Assembly: GCF_944383115.1 (NCBI RefSeq)
Contig: NZ_CALWOJ010000003.1
Location: 1-63,519 of the forward strand
DNA from: an uncultured Flavonifractor sp.
GTDB lineage: Bacteria > Bacillota > Clostridia > Oscillospirales > Oscillospiraceae
DNA: 63,519 nt
Reading direction: 5' to 3'
Shown here: piece after piece, positions 24,330 to 32,722 of the stretch
Numbering within the stretch: the stretch's first letter is position 1
Layout: the number at the start of each line of letters is the position of its first letter
The notes under the pieces: model-generated
Told to the model about the DNA's origin: nothing
Databases searched by the model: none
Seen by the model: the letters and a program-made list of their open reading frames with translations, nothing else
Made by a program: the position numbers and the translations under genes

Positions 24330-24794
24330 TCAGCTGGCCGGCTGTGACGCACGAAATGTTTGGAAAAGCTCCAGTATGGCCTCGTCGGAGGTACACTGGC
24401 ACAGCCCGTCGATATTGTCCGGGCTGCCGATAAACTGCACCAGTTCCCGCAGGGCGCTCAGATGGAGATTGTTGTCCAGCGCCGCCAGGGCGATGACCAC
24501 CCGAACCGGATCGTTGTCGGCGCTGCCGAACTCCAGAGGATGGGCCAGGGTGACCAGGGACATGCACAGCCGGTTCACACCGTCGGAGGGCCGGGCATGG
24601 GCCAGAGCCACTCCGGGTACGATGACGATGTAGGGGCCGGACTCCTTGCTGATGGCCACCATCTGTTCCACATATCTGGGTTCCACGCTTCCCGTATTGA
24701 CCAGCAGTCTGCCGGCGTACCGGATTGCCGACTCCCAGTCACTGACCGAAACTTGTCTTGCTATATGCTCCTTGCGAAGTAGCTCCGTTAGCAT
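24330..24794 (-). CDS. PTS IIA component, ascorbate (UlaC) type
   Basis: 154-residue PTS EIIA type-2 domain. The phosphorylatable histidine is H66 in PGVALAHARP. VSDWESAIRYAG and FGSADNDPVRVVIAL are UlaC-like. It closely resembles the EIIA domain at the C-terminus of the divergent regulator (same GPYIVIVPGVALAHA core), so one arose from the other by duplication. Start at ATG 24794; the AGGAC ribosome site is 14 bases away, rather far. First gene of the minus-strand PTS operon, transcribed from the promoter at 24858-24886. Confidence 0.9.
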   Translation of the reverse strand: MLTELLRKEHIARQVSVSDWESAIRYAGRLLVNTGSVEPRYVEQMVAISKESGPYIVIVPGVALAHARPSDGVNRLCMSLVTLAHPLEFGSADNDPVRVVIALAALDNNLHLSALRELVQFIGSPDNIDGLCQCTSDEAILELFQTFRASQPAS

Positions 24795-24857
24795 GGCCTC
24801 ATTCGCCGTCCTTTCAAAAATGAAACTTTTTTGCGAAGTTTCCCGGTTGATGGCCTC

Positions 24858-24886
24858 ATTGTAGGGGCAAATGAGACAAAAGTAAA
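24858..24886 (-). promoter_or_regulatory. Promoter of the PTS operon
   Basis: On the complement TTTACT (24881-24886) and TACAAT (24858-24863) with a 17-base spacer. The divergent regulator gene has TATAAT at 24958-24963 without a good -35; the stretch between them is the probable activator-binding region. Confidence 0.55.
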
Positions 24887-25023
24887 TAGGGTGAGCGGTG
24901 TAGAATCTTTCCGCGGCAAGGAAGAAAATGTTGCTTCCTTTGCACAAAGGCGGAGACTATAATGAAATCAGATTCAGACAGAATGACGACCTGCGCTTTG
25001 GGAGCAGAAGAGGTGAGCGACAC

Positions 25024-27051
25024 ATGAACAGGCAGCACTACGACCTGCTGACAAAACTGATGTATGCGGGAGGGGAATCGTTCAGCCAGGACGAACTGGC
25101 CAAACTGCTGGACGTCAGTCCCCGGTCCGTCCGCAGCTATATTTCGGTGGTCAATGACTTTTTAACGGAAAACGGCCTGAACCCGCTCAGGATCTACCCC
25201 AACGGCGACGCGGCCTTTGAAGGCGGACAGCAGGAGGCGCTGAAGATCCAGCAGCTGCTGTTCCACAGCGATTTTTACCAGTACCGGCTGTCCGCGGAGG
25301 AGCGCAAACAGGTGCTGATCCTTTTGATGCTGATGGCCGACGGGTCCTCCACCAGCGGCGAACTGACCGAGCGGCTGTACATCAGCAAAGCCACCCTCAT
25401 CAAGGACATGGAGGCTGTGGAGGCCTATTTTGCCCAAAAGGGGATCTATCTGGACGGGGTGCGTACCGCCGGTTACCGGCTGGATGTGGACGAACTCACC
25501 CGGCGGGAGCTGCTGCTGGAGAATATGGCGGATATCGTCATGCGCTATCGGTTCCTGTCCGACTCTATGGGCGGCATGTCCGGCGGGGCGCTGTACGGAT
25601 TTGTAATGCAGGCCTTCGGCGGGCTGGAACAGATGGATTTCCTGCGGGATGTGGTGCATCAGGCCGAGCGGGAGACCCAGATCCGGCTGAACGACGGGGA
25701 ATACCAGAGCATCACCCACGGGCTGACCATCCTGATCTCCCGCATCCGCCGGGGAGCTATGCTGCCCCCGGAGTGGGAGGGAGATCTTCCCGGCGGCGGC
25801 ATGTCCGTCCGGCTGGCGGACAGCCTGTGCCGCCGGCTGGAGAGCTGGCTGGGAACGGAGATCCCTCCGCTGGAGCGGGCCTATCTGGCCTACACCCTGG
25901 AGTACCGCTGGTTGGATCGAAAAGGGGAGGAGACCCTGGACGGGGTGAACGTCCAGCTGGCCACCAAGAGTTTTATTTACGCCGTATCCAGGGATCTGGG
26001 TATGGAGCTGTTCCAGGACGATGAATTGCAGCAGTTTCTGGCCAGCCACCTGAAAAGCCTTCTGGAGCGGACCGACGGCAGGCCCAGGCCCCGCACCGAC
26101 TCCACCCAGGTGGCCGTCCAGTATCAGGACTGCTTTGCGGCGGTGGAGCGGAATATGCCCGCCCTGGAGAGCGCGCTGGGACACCGGTACACCCAGGAGG
26201 AGCGGGGGACGGTACTGCTGCACATCACCGCGGCGGTGGAGCGGTTTCGGAGAAAGCGGGGGGCGCCCAGAGCCATCGTGGTGTGCAACAGCGGCGTGGC
26301 CACCGCCAAATTTCTGGCCGAGAAGCTGCTGCGCAGCTTTTACATCGACGTGATCAGTACCACCTCCCCCCACCGTCTGGACGAGGTGCGAGCGGTATGC
26401 CGCCATGATCTGATCATTACCACCGTTCCGCTGAATGTGGACGATGTGCCCTGCATCTGGGTGTCTCCCATGCTCAACCGCAAGGATATGTTCCAGATCT
26501 ACGACGTTCTCAGTGGCCTGGGCGGACCGGGCGGGCTGCGGAACGGCGCCGGGGAGGAGAGCCAGCCCTGCCCCTCCCGCCGCGGGCTGTCCGCCGTCTT
26601 TCCTCCGGAGCATGTGGCGATGGGCTGCCGGGCCGACAGCTGGCAGGAAGCCATCCGGACCGCCGGCGCGCTGCTGACCGAAACCGGCGAGATCGAGCCC
26701 CAGTATGTGGAGGACATGATCCGCTGCGTGGAGGAAAACGGCCCCTATATCGTCATCGTACCGGGTGTGGCGTTGGCCCACGCCGCGCCGCCCAGCCCGG
26801 ACGTGGCCTTCTGTGCAGGCATGGCCTGCTTTGACCAGCCGGTGGCGTTTCACTCGGCGGACAACGACCCGGTATGGTGCGTCATCGCTTTGCAGGCCAC
26901 CAATCAGGAGGCGCACACCAGATTGCTGTTCCAGGTAATGAATCTGGTCTGCGACCCCGCCTTTTGCAGGATGGCGCAGACCGCCACAAAGGAAGAGATG
27001 CTGGCCTTTATTGCAGAAAATGAGGTGGAAGAAAGGAACGTGGAGCCATGA
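25024..27051 (+). CDS. PRD-containing PTS-controlled transcription activator (BglG/MtlR-like)
   Basis: 675 residues. Two N-terminal helix-turn-helix domains (about 1-65 with DELAKLLDVSPRSVRSYI, and about 95-160 with ERLYISKATLIKDM), then two PTS-regulation domains (the second includes RYTQEERGTVLLHI near 395), an EIIB-like domain (about 415-495; IVVCNSGVATAKFLAEKLL with its cysteine) and a C-terminal EIIA domain (about 530-665; GVALAHAAP). Such MtlR/LicR-type activators are switched by phosphorylation from HPr and the sugar-specific IIB, so they report uptake. It is divergent from the PTS operon it presumably activates and overlaps the EI gene by 4 bases (ATGA at 27048-27051). ATG 25024 was preferred to 24928, which lies upstream of the TATAAT box. 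Confidence 0.92.
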   Translation: MNRQHYDLLTKLMYAGGESFSQDELAKLLDVSPRSVRSYISVVNDFLTENGLNPLRIYPNGDAAFEGGQQEALKIQQLLFHSDFYQYRLSAEERKQVLILLMLMADGSSTSGELTERLYISKATLIKDMEAVEAYFAQKGIYLDGVRTAGYRLDVDELTRRELLLENMADIVMRYRFLSDSMGGMSGGALYGFVMQAFGGLEQMDFLRDVVHQAERETQIRLNDGEYQSITHGLTILISRIRRGAMLPPEWEGDLPGGGMSVRLADSLCRRLESWLGTEIPPLERAYLAYTLEYRWLDRKGEETLDGVNVQLATKSFIYAVSRDLGMELFQDDELQQFLASHLKSLLERTDGRPRPRTDSTQVAVQYQDCFAAVERNMPALESALGHRYTQEERGTVLLHITAAVERFRRKRGAPRAIVVCNSGVATAKFLAEKLLRSFYIDVISTTSPHRLDEVRAVCRHDLIITTVPLNVDDVPCIWVSPMLNRKDMFQIYDVLSGLGGPGGLRNGAGEESQPCPSRRGLSAVFPPEHVAMGCRADSWQEAIRTAGALLTETGEIEPQYVEDMIRCVEENGPYIVIVPGVALAHAAPPSPDVAFCAGMACFDQPVAFHSADNDPVWCVIALQATNQEAHTRLLFQVMNLVCDPAFCRMAQTATKEEMLAFIAENEVEERNVEP

Positions 27052-28769
27052 AGCGATATCGCGGTATCGGGGCCTCTCAGGGGATCGCCGTAGGGCCTGT
27101 CCATCTGTACTGTCCGGGTAAGGTGGAGACCGGGCGGATCTTTGTAGGGCAGACCGCAAAGGGACAGCTTGCCCGTTATGAAGAGATCAAAGCTGCGGCC
27201 AGGGAAGAACTGACCCGGCTGCAGGCCCAGTGCGCCCAGTCGGCGCCGGAGCAAGCCAACATTTTTGCCGCCCACTGCGATCTGCTGGCCGACGTGGTCA
27301 TGGGGCAGGAGATCACCCAGCTGGTCCATTCCGGCCAGGCCATGCTGGATCAGGCCATCGAGCAGATTTACAACAAATACGCCGCTATGATGGACAGTGT
27401 GGGCGACCCTATGTTCCAGGAGCGGGCCCGGGACATCGAGGATGTGCGGGATCGGCTGCTGCGCCTGTGCGCCGGGCAGACGGACGGCGGGATGGGCCTG
27501 GAGGGGCCCTGTATCCTGGCGGCCCGGGATCTGCTCCCCTCGGATACGGCGGCATTGGACCGGGATAAGATCCTGGCCATCGTCACCGAGGTGGGAGGAC
27601 AGACCTCCCACTCCGCCATCATTGCCCGCAGCTACGGCATTCCCGCCCTGCTGGGGGTGGGCCCCTTCCTGTCGGAACTGCATGAGGGGCAGACCGTGGC
27701 GGTGGACGCCTGCGAGGGAGAACTGCTGGCGGATGGGCAGGAGGAGCAATGGGCGCAGTACCGGCAGCGAGCCCAGGCATTTGCCCTGCGGGCGGAGCAG
27801 ACGGCGGCCTATTTGGAGCGGCCCGCTATTACCCAGGACGGGGTCAGGGTATCCGTCACCCTGAATATTGCCGATCCCAGGGATGAGGAGCTGGCGCTGG
27901 CCCCCTATGTGGACGGCGTGGGCCTGTTCCGCACGGAATTTCTCTTCCTGGGTCGGGCGGAATTGCCGGATGAGGAGGAACAGACCGGGGTCTATCGCAA
28001 AGTGCTTTCCGCCTTTGGAGACAAACCGGTGATTTTGCGCACCCTGGACATCGGCGGAGACAAGCAGGCGGACTGCCTCAAGCTGCCCAAGGAGGACAAC
28101 CCGTTTTTGGGCAAGCGGGCCCTGCGGCTGTGCTTTGACCGCCCCGACGTGTTCCGTACCCAGCTTAGGGCGGCCCTGCGGGCCTCCACGGCGGGCAATC
28201 TGTGGCTGATGCTGCCCATGGTGGGCAGCATGGACGACATCCGGCGGGCAAAGACATTCCTGCGCCAGGTGCAGGAAGAATTGGACGGGGAAGGGACGCC
28301 CTATTCCCACGACGTGAAATTGGGCATCATGGTGGAGATCCCATCCATTGCTTTGCTGGCGGAGCAGGCCGCGGAAGAGGTGGATTTTGCCAGCATCGGC
28401 TCCAACGATCTGTGTCAGTACCTGATGGCGGCCGACCGGCTCAACGGCGAGGTATCCGCCTACTATCAATCCATGAATCCCGCCCTGTTCCGGCTGATCG
28501 GGATGGTGGTGGATGCCTTCTCCCGCAGGGGAAAGCCGGTCAGCCTGTGCGGGGAGCTGGGCGGAGATCCTCAGGCTGCCGTCGTACTTGCAGGGCTGGG
28601 GCTGCGCAAGCTGAGCATGGGGGGCGACGCGGTCCCCCGCATCAAGGAACGCCTGTGCGGTATCCGGATGGATCAGGCCCAGGCGGCGGCCAGACAGGTC
28701 TGCCGGTTGGATACCGCTTCCGCCGTAGAAGCATATCTGCGCCATACCTTTTCACCCAACGGACAGTAA
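27048..28769 (+). CDS. ptsI: PTS enzyme I
   Basis: 573-residue phosphoenolpyruvate-protein phosphotransferase, the first step of every PTS. The phospho-histidine is H188 in GGQTSHSAIIARSYG. PEP-binding motifs follow: DGVGLFRTEFLF, ILRTLDIGGDKQ, SNDLCQYLMAADR and the catalytic cysteine in SLCGELGGDP. Full length. Translation is coupled to the PRD regulator and 13 bases separate it from HPr. Encoding EI and HPr straight after a sugar-specific regulator means this locus holds a complete phosphorelay. It may be the only EI of the cell; this window cannot say. Confidence 0.97.
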   Translation: MKRYRGIGASQGIAVGPVHLYCPGKVETGRIFVGQTAKGQLARYEEIKAAAREELTRLQAQCAQSAPEQANIFAAHCDLLADVVMGQEITQLVHSGQAMLDQAIEQIYNKYAAMMDSVGDPMFQERARDIEDVRDRLLRLCAGQTDGGMGLEGPCILAARDLLPSDTAALDRDKILAIVTEVGGQTSHSAIIARSYGIPALLGVGPFLSELHEGQTVAVDACEGELLADGQEEQWAQYRQRAQAFALRAEQTAAYLERPAITQDGVRVSVTLNIADPRDEELALAPYVDGVGLFRTEFLFLGRAELPDEEEQTGVYRKVLSAFGDKPVILRTLDIGGDKQADCLKLPKEDNPFLGKRALRLCFDRPDVFRTQLRAALRASTAGNLWLMLPMVGSMDDIRRAKTFLRQVQEELDGEGTPYSHDVKLGIMVEIPSIALLAEQAAEEVDFASIGSNDLCQYLMAADRLNGEVSAYYQSMNPALFRLIGMVVDAFSRRGKPVSLCGELGGDPQAAVVLAGLGLRKLSMGGDAVPRIKERLCGIRMDQAQAAARQVCRLDTASAVEAYLRHTFSPNGQ

Positions 28770-28782
28770 AGGAGAAATCAGC

Positions 28783-29052
28783 ATGTATCAAAGAGAGACC
28801 ACCATCCGTAACGAGTCCGGCCTCCATGCCAGACCGGCGTCTGAATTCGTACAGTGCGCGGGGCAATTTCAGTCGGAAATTTACATCAGTCAGGTGGGCA
28901 GTCAGACTCAGGCCAACGCTAAATCCATCATTATGCTGCTGACCCTGGCCCTGAGCAAGGGGACGGCGGTGCGCATCGCGGCCAGCGGCCCCGACGAGCG
29001 GGAGGCCGTGGATCAGCTGGTGGCGCTGATCGACAGCGGCTTTTCTGAGTAA
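28783..29052 (+). CDS. ptsH: Phosphocarrier protein HPr
   Basis: 89 residues. H15 in SGLHARPAS is the phosphate-carrying histidine; S48 in ANAKSIIMLL is the regulatory serine site targeted by HPr kinase in Firmicutes. It relays phosphate from EI to the IIA proteins, including, presumably, the IIA at 24330 and the EIIA domain of the regulator. GGAGAAA precedes ATG 28783. Last gene of the regulator-EI-HPr operon. Confidence 0.97.
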   Translation: MYQRETTIRNESGLHARPASEFVQCAGQFQSEIYISQVGSQTQANAKSIIMLLTLALSKGTAVRIAASGPDEREAVDQLVALIDSGFSE

Positions 29053-29069
29053 CAGGAGATAAAATATTT

Positions 29070-29120
29070 GCAGAGAACAGCGGCAGGCACGCCATTGGCG
29101 TGCCTGCCGCTGTTCTCTGC
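29070..29120. terminator. Long perfect inverted repeat after HPr, terminator-like
   Basis: 24-base perfectly complementary arms (29070-29093 and 29097-29120) around ATT. No T-run follows on the plus strand, whereas the minus strand is followed by AAATATTTT, so classic termination would act on leftward transcripts. It may also protect the 3' end of the ptsIH transcript. Confidence 0.65.
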
Positions 29121-29332
29121 CGGCAGTCTCCCTTTGTATCACAAAAAATACAAAAATTTTGTATAAATATGTTTCGTAGAACTTGAATCTTGATTTTGGG
29201 TGTGCTAGAATACAACAAAGCATTTCCTAAAATGTGGTGCAATAGGATAAAAAGTTACAGTTTTATTGGCAAATCCACATTTATAAAGGTTGCGGACACA
29301 GGGCCTTGAGGAAGGGAGGGACAATTTGCCTT
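29121..29332. promoter_or_regulatory. Promoter and palindrome before the PHP phosphatase gene
   Basis: TTGAAT (29183-29188) and TAGAAT (29206-29211) with a 17-base spacer drive the gene at 29333. A perfect 17-base palindrome centred on A, ATACAAAA-A-TTTTGTAT (29148-29164), lies just upstream of the -35 and could bind a regulator. AT-rich; no gene in this stretch. Confidence 0.65.
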
Positions 29333-30061
29333 ATGACTGACCTGCATACCCACATTCTCCCGGGCATGGACGACGGAGTCCAGGATGTGGAGACCAGCCT
29401 GGAAATGCTCCGGCTGGAGTGGACCCAGGGGGTGGATCGGGTGGTGTTTACCCCCCACTTCCACTGGCAGCGGGAGAATATCAAGACCTTCCTGGCCCGC
29501 CGCGAGGAATCGCTTTCCCGACTTGTGGAGGCCATCCACCGCTTGCCCCGGGAAGAGCGGGCCACGCTGCCCCGTTGGGAAGTGGGAGCGGAGGTGGATT
29601 GGATACCCGATCTGGCCCAGCGGGAGGAACTGTGCCAGCTGTGCCTGGGGAGAGGCAACTACTTTCTGCTGGAGCTGCCCTTCGGACTCTGGAGCGGACA
29701 GATCGTCCGCCAGCTTTGCGAGTTTATGGGCCGTACTCCCTATATTCCGGTGATCTCCCATTTGGACCGCTATTGGGACTGGCAGTGGTCCAGCCACATT
29801 ACCGACCTGCTGCAGCTAGGGATCCCCATTCAACTTCGTGCCACTGCGCTTCTCAAACTGTTCTCCCGGGGTCGGGCGTTAAGGGCCATCGATCGGGGTC
29901 AGGTCCATCTGCTGGCTTCGGATTGCCAGGGTATCCGCGGCCAACTGCCCGACCTGGGCCGGGCGATGGATATTGTGAAGCGGCGGCTGGGCCCGGAACA
30001 AGCCCATCGCCTCTGCCGGTGGGCGGAAGCGGTTTGTCCGTCCCGGGGCATGACCACCTAG
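29333..30061 (+). CDS. CpsB/CapC-type tyrosine-protein phosphatase (PHP domain)
   Basis: 242-residue PHP-fold metallophosphatase. MTDLHTHILPGMDDGVQD at the N-terminus is the hallmark, VFTPHFHW and EVGAEVDW supply further metal ligands, and ISHLDRY and LLASDCQG complete the set. These enzymes dephosphorylate the bacterial tyrosine kinase (CpsD/Wze) that controls capsule or exopolysaccharide export. No kinase, polymerase or glycosyltransferase genes are nearby, so the target is unlinked. ATG 29333 was chosen; GGGAGGG is 12 bases ahead, and a TTG at 29306 precedes that site. Stop is TAG, a codon almost unused elsewhere in the window. Confidence 0.88.
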   Translation: MTDLHTHILPGMDDGVQDVETSLEMLRLEWTQGVDRVVFTPHFHWQRENIKTFLARREESLSRLVEAIHRLPREERATLPRWEVGAEVDWIPDLAQREELCQLCLGRGNYFLLELPFGLWSGQIVRQLCEFMGRTPYIPVISHLDRYWDWQWSSHITDLLQLGIPIQLRATALLKLFSRGRALRAIDRGQVHLLASDCQGIRGQLPDLGRAMDIVKRRLGPEQAHRLCRWAEAVCPSRGMTT

Positions 30062-30108
30062 TGCTTGTGAACTTCACGCTTTGTAAAACAGAGATCGGAT
30101 ATGATAGA

Positions 30109-30147
30109 AACATGGCCTGCCGTATGCGACGGCGGGCCATGTTTTCT
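30109..30147 (+). terminator. Intrinsic terminator after the PHP phosphatase gene
   Basis: 15-base arms (30109-30123, 30129-30143) with one G-U pair and a 5-base loop, then TTCTCT. Confidence 0.75.
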
Positions 30148-30195
30148 CTGTTAGTAGTAAATCTTTTTCTGCCTATGTTGGCTAATAGCGAATGT

Positions 30196-31653
30196 TTATA
30201 CATTCCAATATACTTCCGCCTGATTATTATTTAGCCGGATTTCCCGAATGAACTGAGCGGCCACCCGTTTTTTCCCCTCCAGATCCAGAGAGGAAAAGGT
30301 CAGCCGGTTCAACTGGGGCCCCGGCTTGCCCGGAAGGCCGGCTTGTTGGGCCAGCAGTTTTTGCCGCTGCACCTCCAGCTTCTGAACAGTGCGGTTGATG
30401 TAGCACATGGCGGGCGCGTTGCCTTGGGACAGGGCCTCCATCAGCCGGTCGATCTTGCGGTCGATCTCTTCCAGTGCCCGCCCTGTTTCCTGATCCTCCT
30501 GCCTTTGGGGCGGGATGGCCGGACATTCTGCCAGCAGGGCCTCCAGCTCCGCCGCCACACCGGCTTCCAGCGCCGGAAGGTCCGCCTGGATGGAGGCGGA
30601 GCAAATGCCCAGATTGGAGCGCCCGCTGCAAACCAGGTAGAAGCGGTCGCTGCTCCTGTTGACCTTGACGCTGTAGCCGCAGACGCCGCACTTCAGCAGG
30701 CCGGACAGCCAGGTATGTTTGCCGCTGCCCGCCCGCCCCAGCTGCCGGTTGGCATCCAACTTGTATTGGCAGGCCAGCCACAGCCGAGAAGGGATCACCC
30801 CCAGATGGTTGGCCGGTGCAAAATGCTGCTCTCCCAGGCCCTGATATGTTCCGGCGGAGCGGTTCCGTTTGCCAATGACCATGCCGGCATGGACACCGTC
30901 AAATGCCTCCATCGGCGCTGTAAATTGCAGGCCCTTACCCTTATAATACAGGCAGAGGTCCTCGTCTGCCATCGCGTACAAGGGGCTGTGCAAAATGCGG
31001 GAGAGGGCAACGTTATCCCAGACCGGCCGTTTGGGGCCGGGGATATTTTCCCCGTTCAGGCTGCGGGCCACGCTGCCCAGGGTTGCCCCCTCCCGGCTGT
31101 AGCTTTCAAAGATCCGCGCCACTGTGGCCATCTGTTCGTTGGGGATCAGGCCGGGCACGAGGGATCCGTCCGGCCCGGGCACCCGTCCCAGGGAAAAGCC
31201 GTAGGGCGGGGGGCCGCCGGGCCAGGCGCCCAGCTTGACCCGCTGGTAATAATTGTCCCGCACCCGCTGAGCGGTGGTTTCCCGCTCCAGCTGGGCAAAG
31301 ACCATGATGATGTTGAGCATGGCCCGCCCCATAGGGGTGGAGGTGTCAAAGGTCTCGTTGATGGAGACAAATTCCACATGGTGCTTCTGGAGGATCTCCC
31401 ACAGCCGCCCAAAGTCGGCGATGGAGCGGGAGAACCGGTCCAGCCGATAGACCACGATCTTTTGGATCAGGCCCTTCTCCACGTCCTCCATCAGCCGCTG
31501 GAAGGCGGGGCGGTTGGTGTTTTTGCCGGAAAAACCCCTGTCCTGATAGATCCTGACCGGTTCGGCGGCCTCCCGGCGGCACAGGTCGATCTGCCCTTGG
31601 ATGGAGAGGCTGTCCGCCTTTTCCACCGACTGCCGGGCGTAAATGGCGTCCAA
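30196..31653 (-). CDS. Large serine recombinase (site-specific integrase/resolvase family)
   Basis: 485 residues. Resolvase catalytic domain at 1-140 with the nucleophile S9 in IYARQSVEKADSLS, followed by YRLDRFSRS and FAQLERETTAQR; recombinase domain about 150-260; zinc ribbon KCGVCGYSV...CSGRSNLGIC about 315-350; a coiled-coil stretch near 395-440. Enzymes of this type integrate and excise mobile elements or invert DNA. Start is TTG 31653 with GGAGGGG. Directly upstream is a 49-codon ORF with an excellent ribosome site. The gene lies 2.5 kb from the displaced deacetylase half at 34.1 kb, which makes it a suspect for that rearrangement. No phage structural genes or relaxase are seen. Confidence 0.93.
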   Translation of the reverse strand: MDAIYARQSVEKADSLSIQGQIDLCRREAAEPVRIYQDRGFSGKNTNRPAFQRLMEDVEKGLIQKIVVYRLDRFSRSIADFGRLWEILQKHHVEFVSINETFDTSTPMGRAMLNIIMVFAQLERETTAQRVRDNYYQRVKLGAWPGGPPPYGFSLGRVPGPDGSLVPGLIPNEQMATVARIFESYSREGATLGSVARSLNGENIPGPKRPVWDNVALSRILHSPLYAMADEDLCLYYKGKGLQFTAPMEAFDGVHAGMVIGKRNRSAGTYQGLGEQHFAPANHLGVIPSRLWLACQYKLDANRQLGRAGSGKHTWLSGLLKCGVCGYSVKVNRSSDRFYLVCSGRSNLGICSASIQADLPALEAGVAAELEALLAECPAIPPQRQEDQETGRALEEIDRKIDRLMEALSQGNAPAMCYINRTVQKLEVQRQKLLAQQAGLPGKPGPQLNRLTFSSLDLEGKKRVAAQFIREIRLNNNQAEVYWNV

Positions 31654-31680
31654 AACGGACCCCTCCTTTCCGGGATCTGT

Positions 31681-31830
31681 TCAGTCTCCCTGGGCGGCGC
31701 CGGAGGTTTTTCCCTGGGATTGGCCCCAGCGGCGCAGGCCGTGCAGGCAGGCGCTGTGCAGCTGGAGCAAAACGGCTTTACGCTCCTCCTGAGGCGCATG
31801 GAGCAGCGGGTGGATATGGACGATGCGCAT
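31681..31830 (-). CDS. Small basic protein upstream of the recombinase
   Basis: 49 residues, start ATG 31830 with AAGGAGGA and a 6-base spacer, one of the best ribosome sites in the window. The sequence (MRIVHIHPLLHAPQEERK...) is His/Leu/Arg-rich and I do not recognise a family. It ends 27 bases before the TTG start of the recombinase, so it probably works with it, for example as a directionality or accessory factor, or simply as a leader ORF. Function unknown. Confidence 0.55.
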   Translation of the reverse strand: MRIVHIHPLLHAPQEERKAVLLQLHSACLHGLRRWGQSQGKTSGAAQGD

Positions 31831-31933
31831 AGGCCGTCCTCCTTTTACATGGCTGGGCGCTGTCAATGGCTAACCTATGCGTGAAAAAAGAAAGTATGCC
31901 GGGGCCCCTGAAAGAAGTAAGTTTGTCCGCAAC

Positions 31934-31962
31934 TTGAAAGCGGCGCAAATTGCAGATATAAT
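31934..31962 (+). promoter_or_regulatory. Promoter of the acyltransferase-glmM unit
   Basis: TTGAAA (31934-31939) and TATAAT (31957-31962) with a 17-base spacer; a strong sigma-A promoter. Confidence 0.8.
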
Positions 31963-32025
31963 AAGAAAAACAATGCTTACAATTCAAGTGGGATTTGTTG
32001 CTATATTATGATTGGAGGCAGACAC

Positions 32026-32688
32026 ATGAACATTACCATCACCGACCTTTTGGACCTGTCCCACACGATGGCGGGGGAGTACCTCAGGCAGTTCCAGTAT
32101 CCCTGGCAGGCCCTGGACGGGATCAAGGATCTGATCCTTTCCCTGGGCGCGTCCCTGCCTTCTGAGGAGTACGAACAGGTGGAGGAGCATGTCTGGGTCC
32201 ATAAGACCGCCACGGTGGCGCCTACCGCTTACCTGGGCGCGCCCTGCATCATCGGGCCGGAGACCGAGGTGCGCCACTGCGCCTTTATCCGCGGGTCCGC
32301 GCTGGTAGGGGCTCACTGTGTGGTGGGCAATTCTGTGGAGCTGAAAAACGTGATTCTCTTTGACAATGTGCAGACGCCGCACTACAATTATGTAGGCGAC
32401 TCCATCCTGGGCTATAAGAGCCACATGGGGGCCGGTTCCATCACCTCCAACGTGAAGTCCGACAAGACGCTGGTGGTGGTCAAAGGGGAGACGGCCATTG
32501 AGACCGGCCGGAAAAAGATGGGGGCCATCCTGGGCGACTATGTGGAGATCGGCTGCAACTCCGTTCTCAACCCGGGCACCGTCATTGGCCGCCGCAGCAG
32601 CGTCTATCCCACCTCCTGTGTCCGGGGCGTGGTGCCGGCGGACAGCATCTACAAGGATAAGGACCACATTGTGGCCCGAAATGGCTGA
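32026..32688 (+). CDS. Left-handed beta-helix nucleotidyl/acyltransferase-like protein
   Basis: 220 residues. From about residue 60 on it shows hexapeptide repeats of a left-handed beta-helix (VAPTAYLGAPCIIGPE, VVGNSVELKNVILFDN, MGAGSITSNVK, YVEIGCNSVLNPGTVIGRRSSVYP). It resembles the C-terminal half of GlmU-type UDP-GlcNAc pyrophosphorylases, but the N-terminal nucleotidyltransferase domain is missing. GGAGG with a 7-base spacer supports ATG 32026. It sits 34 bases upstream of glmM, so a role in UDP-GlcNAc supply or modification of its product is plausible; acetyl-CoA-dependent glucosamine-1-phosphate acetylation would be the simplest guess. Activity is not proved by the sequence. Confidence 0.82.
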   Translation: MNITITDLLDLSHTMAGEYLRQFQYPWQALDGIKDLILSLGASLPSEEYEQVEEHVWVHKTATVAPTAYLGAPCIIGPETEVRHCAFIRGSALVGAHCVVGNSVELKNVILFDNVQTPHYNYVGDSILGYKSHMGAGSITSNVKSDKTLVVVKGETAIETGRKKMGAILGDYVEIGCNSVLNPGTVIGRRSSVYPTSCVRGVVPADSIYKDKDHIVARNG

Positions 32689-32722
32689 ATACAATCCAAA
32701 CTGCTTAGAAAGAAGGACTAAT

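Noticed and set aside
29070-29120. CRISPR repeat or mobile-element end.
   Set aside because: Only one copy, no spacers, no flanking duplication; it is a single hairpin after an operon.
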